NCBI RefSeq assembly: GCF_013449375.1
Contig: NZ_JACDRR010000011.1
Location: 275,216-339,215 of the forward strand
Origin: Pectobacterium sp. CFBP8739
Lineage (GTDB): Bacteria > Pseudomonadota > Gammaproteobacteria > Enterobacterales > Enterobacteriaceae
Length of the DNA stretch: 64,000 nt
Direction of reading: 5' to 3'
Below, piece after piece: positions 59,312 through 64,000 of the stretch (within the stretch, counting starts at the first letter, position 1; each line of letters starts with the position of its first letter). The notes beneath the pieces were generated by a model, which saw only the letters and a program-made list of their open reading frames with translations, searched no databases and was not told where the DNA came from. A program made the translations under genes and the position numbers.

Positions 59312-59478
59312 CGCCTGCAAAATGCCCTCGCAAATACTTATCTTGCTTTCTATTTTTCTTTAAATAATTAATAAAATCAATATCATTGGGATGTTTCCTA
59401 AATTGTTTGCGGGAACGAAAATCTCCCTTATCATGCCTGTACCCAAGATCATGGGTGTTCACAATGGAGATAAGGAAT

Positions 59479-60996
59479 ATGTGGATCAGAAGGAATCAAT
59501 TCGTCAGGAAATTGACGTTAGGTGTAGTAACCGCAGCACTGGGCATGTCGCTCAGTTTCTCAGCATTATCCGCCACGCCGGTGGAAACGCATGGTCAGTT
59601 GTCCATTGAAAATGGACGACTGGTGGACGAACAGGGAAAAAGGGTGCAACTGAGAGGGGTCAGTTCGCACGGTTTGCAGTGGTTTGGTGACTACGTCAAC
59701 AAAGATTCGATGAAATGGCTGCGTGACGACTGGGGGATTAACGTATTCCGGGTGGCGATGTATACGGCAGACGGTGGCTATATCGCTAATCCTTCCCTTG
59801 CCAATAAAGTCAAAGAGGCCGTTGCAGCGGCACAAAGCCTCGGTGTTTACATCATCATCGACTGGCACATCTTGTCGGACAACGATCCTAATATTTATAA
59901 AGCACAGGCAAAAACCTTCTTTGCCGAAATGGCGGGGTTGTACGGTAATTCGCCGAACGTGATTTATGAAATCGCCAATGAACCCAATGGCGGCGTGACA
60001 TGGAACGGACAGATTCGGCCTTATGCACTGGAAGTGACTGATACTATCCGTAGTAAAGATCCTGATAACCTCATTATCGTTGGTACGGGTACCTGGAGTC
60101 AGGATATCCATGACGCGGCGGATAATCAGTTGCCCGATCCGAATACGCTGTACGCGCTACATTTCTATGCAGGCACGCACGGGCAGTTCCTGCGCGACCG
60201 CATTGACTATGCACAAAGCCGCGGCGCGGCGATTTTTGTCAGCGAGTGGGGCACCAGCGATGCATCCGGTGGGGGCGGGCCGTTCCTGCCTGAATCGCAG
60301 ACCTGGATCGATTTCCTGAACAACCGTGGCGTGAGCTGGGTGAACTGGTCGCTTACCGACAAAGCCGAGGCCTCCGCTGCGCTGGCGCCGGGAGCGAGCA
60401 AATCAGGCGGTTGGACGGAGCAAAATCTGTCAACGTCAGGGAAATTTGTCAGAGAGCAGATTCGTGCGGCGGCGAACTTAAGCGGCGGTGATACACCGAC
60501 TACGCCAACGGAACCGACTAATCCAGGTAGTGGAACCACGGGCGACATCGTACTGCAATATCGAAATGTGGATAACAACCCTTCCGATGATGCGATTCGT
60601 ATGGCTGTCAACATTAAAAATACTGGAAGTACGCCGATCAAACTGAGCGATCTGCAAGTGCGCTACTACTTCCATGATGATGGCAAACCTGGTGCGAACC
60701 TCTTTGTTGACTGGGCGAACGTCGGTCCGCAAAACATCGTGACCAGCACAGGCACCCCTGCCGCCAGCACCGATAAGGCTAACCGCTACGTTCTGGTGAC
60801 CTTCAGCAGCGGGGCCGGTTCTCTTCAGCCTGGCGCGGAAACCGGTGAAGTACAGGTGCGTATCCACGCTGGTGACTGGAGCAACGTGAATGAAACGAAT
60901 GACTATTCATACGGTGCTAATGTCACGAGCTACACCAACTGGGATAAGATCACCGTACATGATAAAGGTACGCTGGTCTGGGGTGTGGAGCCGTAA
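59479..60996 (+). CDS. celV: secreted endoglucanase CelV (GH5 + CBM3)
   Basis: 505-aa extracellular cellulase. Signal peptide to about residue 32 (SALSA), GH5 catalytic domain (about 36-335) with acid/base E168 in EIANEPNG and nucleophile E256 in FVSEWG, a Thr/Pro/Gly linker (336-355) and a C-terminal cellulose-binding CBM3 (356-505). Length and order match CelV/EGV of Pectobacterium carotovorum, which leaves the cell by the Out type II system. Start MWIRRNQF has AAGGA upstream. It lies downstream of ryhB in the same direction, between sapA and pspF, genes that are close neighbours in E. coli. Confidence 0.96.
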   Translation: MWIRRNQFVRKLTLGVVTAALGMSLSFSALSATPVETHGQLSIENGRLVDEQGKRVQLRGVSSHGLQWFGDYVNKDSMKWLRDDWGINVFRVAMYTADGGYIANPSLANKVKEAVAAAQSLGVYIIIDWHILSDNDPNIYKAQAKTFFAEMAGLYGNSPNVIYEIANEPNGGVTWNGQIRPYALEVTDTIRSKDPDNLIIVGTGTWSQDIHDAADNQLPDPNTLYALHFYAGTHGQFLRDRIDYAQSRGAAIFVSEWGTSDASGGGGPFLPESQTWIDFLNNRGVSWVNWSLTDKAEASAALAPGASKSGGWTEQNLSTSGKFVREQIRAAANLSGGDTPTTPTEPTNPGSGTTGDIVLQYRNVDNNPSDDAIRMAVNIKNTGSTPIKLSDLQVRYYFHDDGKPGANLFVDWANVGPQNIVTSTGTPAASTDKANRYVLVTFSSGAGSLQPGAETGEVQVRIHAGDWSNVNETNDYSYGANVTSYTNWDKITVHDKGTLVWGVEP

Positions 60997-61047
60997 TAGC
61001 GCGCTGTTAACCGACTAATTCATTTACTCTTTTTAACCCTTTACTGC

Positions 61048-61075
61048 GCGGGTGTGAATTCGCCCGCCTTTTCTT
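61048..61075. terminator. terminator after celV
   Basis: 7-bp stem with one G-T pair (gcgggtg / cgcccgc) followed by CTTTTCTTT, between convergent celV and pspF. Confidence 0.75.
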
Positions 61076-61084
61076 TCCCGTTTC

Positions 61085-62074
61085 TCACTCATTGATCGCA
61101 ATGTCGTGTTTTTTCAGCAATCCACGCAACTGGTGATAGGTTAATCCCAGCAGCTCAGCGGCTTTACGCTGGTTAAATTTTGCCTGATTCAATGCCCGTT
61201 CGATCAAGCTTCTCTCTTGTTCCAGCAGCCACGGCTTCATGTCCAGTGGTAAATCCGGCAGGCCGATTGTCGCCTGTGAGGAAATATCCTGAACGGCGGG
61301 AGGGCGACGGAAGGGATTCAGAATGATGGCATCAAGAGGTTGTTCGCTGTCGCCGTGACGATACACCGAACGCTCAACGACGTTTTTCAGCTCGCGGATA
61401 TTGCCTGGCCAGCGGTAATTCAGCAGTGTCTGGCGCGCGGCGGGCGTGAAACCGTGAAACAGCGGCAGATGTAATTCGCGGCACATCTGAATCGCAAAGT
61501 GATCGGCCAGCAGCATGATGTCCTGCTGGCGTTCGCGCAGCGGCGGAAGCTGCACAACGTCAAAGGCCAGACGGTCGAGCAGGTCGGAACGGAACTTACC
61601 GCTCGCGGCAAGCGCAGGTAAATCGTCATTGGTTGCACACACCAGCCGCACGTCAACCTGTAGCTGATCTCTGCCGCCAACGCGCTCCAGCATGCCGTAT
61701 TCGATCACCCGCAATAATTTTTCCTGCACCAGCATCGGCGCGGTGGCTAGCTCATCCAAAAATAGCGTTCCGCCGTCGGCGCGCTCGAAGCGTCCCAGAT
61801 GACGTTTCTGCGCGCCGGTAAAGGCACCGGCTTCGTGACCAAATAGCTCGGAGTCGAGCAGATTCTCGTTGAGTGCCGCACAGTTGAGAGAAACGAATGG
61901 CCCTTGCCAGCGGGGGGAGAGGTAGTGCAGGCGGCTGGCAATCAGCTCTTTACCCGTACCGCGTTCGCCGATTACCAGTACCGGCTTATTTAACTGTGCC
62001 AACTGTGATACCTGTTCCAGTACCTCTAAAAAACTATTGGCTTCGCCCAGCAGGTTCTCTTTTTCCTGAAGCAT
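61085..62074 (-). CDS. pspF: phage shock protein operon activator PspF
   Basis: Sigma-54-dependent activator, 329 aa, lacking an N-terminal receiver domain. AAA+ domain with Walker A GERGTGKE, the sigma-54-contacting loop GAFTGA, Walker B GGTLFLDE and the arginine-finger region, then a Fis-type helix-turn-helix at the C-terminus (NQRKAAELLGLTYHQLRGLLKKH). Held inactive by PspA. Divergent from pspA across a 225-bp region with its binding sites. Confidence 0.97.
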   Translation of the reverse strand: MLQEKENLLGEANSFLEVLEQVSQLAQLNKPVLVIGERGTGKELIASRLHYLSPRWQGPFVSLNCAALNENLLDSELFGHEAGAFTGAQKRHLGRFERADGGTLFLDELATAPMLVQEKLLRVIEYGMLERVGGRDQLQVDVRLVCATNDDLPALAASGKFRSDLLDRLAFDVVQLPPLRERQQDIMLLADHFAIQMCRELHLPLFHGFTPAARQTLLNYRWPGNIRELKNVVERSVYRHGDSEQPLDAIILNPFRRPPAVQDISSQATIGLPDLPLDMKPWLLEQERSLIERALNQAKFNQRKAAELLGLTYHQLRGLLKKHDIAINE

Positions 62075-62103
62075 GATGTTCTACCGTGTCATTTTTACTA
62101 ATT

Positions 62104-62122
62104 ATTAGCGTATTTGACTAAT
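62104..62122. promoter_or_regulatory. probable PspF upstream activating site 1
   Basis: Inverted repeat ATTAG-N9-CTAAT, about 70-90 bp before the sigma-54 promoter of pspA, in the position where PspF binds in E. coli. Confidence 0.5.
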
Positions 62123-62136
62123 TTAACGAAAAAAGG

Positions 62137-62160
62137 GAAATAGTCAAAATTGTCTATTTC
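62137..62160. promoter_or_regulatory. probable PspF upstream activating site 2
   Basis: Perfect 7-bp inverted repeat GAAATAG-N10-CTATTTC next to the first site. Two tandem palindromes upstream of a sigma-54 promoter match the known psp layout. Confidence 0.5.
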
Positions 62161-62192
62161 TTTATTTTCAATTAGTTAAAAGAAATTAAAAG

Positions 62193-62209
62193 TTGGCATG
62201 TTTATTGAT
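62193..62209 (+). promoter_or_regulatory. sigma-54 promoter of pspABC
   Basis: TTGGCATGTTTATTGAT: the -24 element TTGGCA with GG at 62195-62196 and a -12 element TTGA ten bases on. GG-N10-GA is close to the consensus GG-N10-GC. It lies 91 bp upstream of the pspA start. Confidence 0.85.
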
Positions 62210-62299
62210 GTATCTATAGGGAAATCGCGACTGGCTCGGCTGGTCACGGTGATAAATCAGGCGTAATCAGACGCTGGAAATCATGAAGAGGATGTAATT

Positions 62300-62965
62300 A
62301 TGGGTATTTTTTCTCGTTTTGCTGACATCGTGAACGCCAATATCAATTCATTGCTGGATAAAGCAGAAGATCCGCAGAAATTGGTGCGGCTGATGATTCA
62401 GGAAATGGAAGATACGTTGGTTGAAGTGCGTTCAACCTCGGCGCGGGCGTTGGCAGAAAAGAAACAGATTGCCCGCCGCATTGAACAAGCGCACGGTCAG
62501 CAAGATCAATGGCAGGAAAAAGCGGAACTGGCGCTGCGTAAAGATAAAGAGGATCTGGCTCGTGCCGCGCTGATTGAGAAGCAAAAACTGACCGACTTGA
62601 TTGCGGTGTTGCAGCATGAAGCCGACAGTGTGGATGAAACGCTGGAGCGTATGAAGCGTGAAATCGGCGAGTTGGAAAACAAATTAAGTGAAACGCGTGC
62701 TCGCCAGCAGGCGCTGACGTTACGCCATCAGGCTGCGGCATCATCGCGTGATGTGCGCCGCCAGTTGGACAGCGGTAAGCTGGACGAAGCGATGGCACGT
62801 TTCGATCAGTTCGAGCGCCGTATCGACACGATGGAAGCGGAAGCCGAAAGCCACGGGCTAGGCAAACAAAAATCGCTGGAGCAGCAGTTTGCCGAACTGA
62901 AAGCGGACGATGAGATCAGCGCGCAGTTGGCGGCACTTAAAGCTAAAGTTAAGCCAGCAGAGTAA
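62300..62965 (+). CDS. pspA: phage shock protein A
   Basis: PspA/Vipp1/ESCRT-III-family protein, 221 aa, almost entirely coiled coil. An N-terminal amphipathic helix ([24 protein letters not shown]) binds stressed membranes; the rest assembles into large oligomers. Negative regulator of PspF at rest, and membrane stabiliser under stress. First gene of the sigma-54-driven pspABC operon. Confidence 0.98.
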   Translation: MGIFSRFADIVNANINSLLDKAEDPQKLVRLMIQEMEDTLVEVRSTSARALAEKKQIARRIEQAHGQQDQWQEKAELALRKDKEDLARAALIEKQKLTDLIAVLQHEADSVDETLERMKREIGELENKLSETRARQQALTLRHQAAASSRDVRRQLDSGKLDEAMARFDQFERRIDTMEAEAESHGLGKQKSLEQQFAELKADDEISAQLAALKAKVKPAE

Positions 62966-63052
62966 TAAGACGAATAAAGCATAAACGCCATCGGATGGCT
63001 GTTGTGAGAAAACGGCAGCCACCAGCGTGTGAATAATAACTAAGGAGACACA

Positions 63053-63277
63053 ATGAGTGCGTTGTTTCTTGCCATTCCGTTGACCATTTTCATGTTGTTT
63101 GTGGCACCGATATGGCTTTGGCTACATTACAGCCAGCGTAAAAACAGTGCTCAACTGGGACAAAATGATATGCAACGTCTGACACGCTTAACGGAAGAGT
63201 CCAACCGCATGCGTGAGCGTATCAGAGCGCTGGAAGATATTCTGGATGCAGAACACCCGGACTGGAGAAACTCGTAA
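63053..63277 (+). CDS. pspB: phage shock protein B
   Basis: 74-aa inner-membrane protein with one N-terminal helix (LFLAIPLTIFMLFVAPIWLWLHY) and a cytoplasmic coiled coil (RLTRLTEESNRMRERIRALEDIL). Works with PspC to sense envelope stress and relieve PspA inhibition of PspF. AAGGAGA site before the ATG; stop overlaps pspC start by one base (TAATG). Confidence 0.96.
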   Translation: MSALFLAIPLTIFMLFVAPIWLWLHYSQRKNSAQLGQNDMQRLTRLTEESNRMRERIRALEDILDAEHPDWRNS

Positions 63278-63642
63278 TGAAAAATACGCGGTCAGGTAAA
63301 ACGTTATACCGCATACCGGAAGAAGGCATGCTGAAAGGGGTTTGTGCTGGTTTAGCGCGTTATTTTGACGTGCCGGTGAAGCTCCTGCGGATAATCGTGG
63401 TGCTGTCGATGTTTTTCGGCCTGTTCTTTTTCACCATCGTGGCTTATATCATCCTGACCTTTATGCTCGATCCGGCTCCGGCGGGAATGGTAGAAGAGGA
63501 TGAAAAGGTGACCCGAACGCCCAACCAACTGCTGAATGAGGCGGACGCGACATTGCAGGCCAGCGAACAGCGCCTGCGTAACATCGAGCGCTATGTCACC
63601 TCGGAAACGTTTGGCGTTCAGAACCGCTTTCGTCACCTGTAA
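63277..63642 (+). CDS. pspC: phage shock protein C
   Basis: 121 aa. N-terminal cytoplasmic PspC domain (LYRIPEEGMLKGVCAGLARYFDVPVKLLRII), a membrane helix (VVLSMFFGLFFFTIVAYIILTFML) and a C-terminal segment with a leucine-zipper-like helix. Partner of PspB in signal sensing. No pspD or pspE follows; a hairpin and a convergent gene come next, so the operon is pspABC only here. Confidence 0.95.
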   Translation: MKNTRSGKTLYRIPEEGMLKGVCAGLARYFDVPVKLLRIIVVLSMFFGLFFFTIVAYIILTFMLDPAPAGMVEEDEKVTRTPNQLLNEADATLQASEQRLRNIERYVTSETFGVQNRFRHL

Positions 63643-63670
63643 TTTGCCATCGGTCATACGCTTTCGCTGA

Positions 63671-63708
63671 CGTTATCCACCCTACGACTGGGTCGAAAGT
63701 GGATAATG
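63671..63708. terminator. hairpin between pspC and the right-edge gene
   Basis: Arms ttatccac / gtggataa with an 18-base loop, just after pspC and between convergent genes. Loop is large and no long T-run follows, so termination strength is uncertain. Confidence 0.5.
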
Positions 63709-63733
63709 TCGCGCGGCTTTTTTGCTGCAATCT

Positions 63734-64000
63734 CTATGATCCGATCGCACTGTGCATCGGATGCCAGCCATTTCCTTCTTTCGCGCTATAGCGTACGTTT
63801 TGCAGTGGTATGCGCTGCCATTGACCATTGCTGTCCTGCACGATCTCGCTGGCAATGGCACGGCACTGGTAACGCAGCGTATCGGTCTCCAACTGGAATT
63901 CATATTTCTTGCCTTTTTCCGGAATGAAACGGGTGGTAATCAGGCAGGTGTATTTACTTTCGACGTACACATTTTCAATAGCGGTTTCCACGCCGGGAAC
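63734..64000 (-). CDS. unidentified protein, 3' end only (truncated by window edge)
   Basis: At least 88 codons at the C-terminal end of a leftward gene whose start lies beyond the window. The visible part is polar with alternating beta-like strands, two cysteines (KYTCLITTRF and LRYQCRAIAS) and no membrane segment. It could be a periplasmic or lipoprotein domain. I do not recognise the family. Confidence 0.6.
   Translation of the reverse strand, partial: VPGVETAIENVYVESKYTCLITTRFIPEKGKKYEFQLETDTLRYQCRAIASEIVQDSNGQWQRIPLQNVRYSAKEGNGWHPMHSAIGS

Overview
The window is chromosomal DNA of a plant-pathogenic soft-rot enterobacterium, almost certainly Pectobacterium. The evidence is Enterobacterales gene order with near-E. 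coli proteins (TyrS, AcnA, RibA, PdxH, Rnb, FabI), a Hor/SlyA regulator, a CelV-type secreted cellulase, and a complete D-apiose (plant cell-wall sugar) uptake and breakdown cassette. I see no rRNA, tRNA, CRISPR array, insertion sequence or prophage.

Layout. (1) 0.3-9.6 kb: a conserved block that in E. coli lies near rnt-slyA-tyrS: grxD, rnt, gloA, ydhL, slyA, slyB, anmK, mliC, pdxH, tyrS, pdxY, gstA. (2) 9.6-11.7 kb: a long non-coding stretch with two tiny coupled ORFs, then a dicarboxylate/amino-acid symporter. (3) 12-33 kb: the E. coli order acnA-ribA-pgpB-lapA-lapB-pyrF-yciH-osmB, interrupted twice. Between acnA and ribA lie a putative lipoprotein immunity gene with a frameshifted HExxH toxin gene and an MppA/OppA-like peptide-binding protein. 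Between pgpB and lapA lies the 10-kb apiose cassette (binding protein, DUF2291 lipoprotein, ATPase, permease, aptA, aptB, aplK, apsI, SorC-type regulator). (4) 33-39 kb: araD standing alone, cstA, an aldo-keto reductase, rnb. (5) 39.5-52.5 kb: an accessory segment between rnb and fabI: a YdeP-type molybdoenzyme with a divergent LysR gene; a LacI regulator with an MFS transporter and GH31 glycosidase; a three-domain flavin fumarate-reductase-like enzyme with a cytoplasmic ApbE flavin transferase. (6) 52.6-64 kb: fabI, sapFDCBA, then a RyhB small RNA with a Fur box, celV, pspF and pspABC, and the 3' end of an unidentified gene.

How the parts fit. Several accessory segments point to life on plant tissue: apiose from rhamnogalacturonan II or apiogalacturonan enters by an ABC transporter and is converted through apulose and apulose-4-phosphate to central metabolites; CelV attacks cellulose; the GH31 unit would hydrolyse an imported alpha-glycoside in the cytoplasm. 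Sap, Psp, SlyA/SlyB, MliC and LapAB are envelope-stress, lysozyme-resistance or peptide-resistance functions, and RyhB/Fur handles iron limitation. Most interesting for follow-up: the shared palindromic operator candidate in the apiose cassette, the orphan toxin/immunity pair, the fumarate-reductase-like fusion with its own ApbE, the unassigned GH31 substrate, and a dispersed hairpin repeat present twice. No wholly new system is demonstrable from sequence alone.
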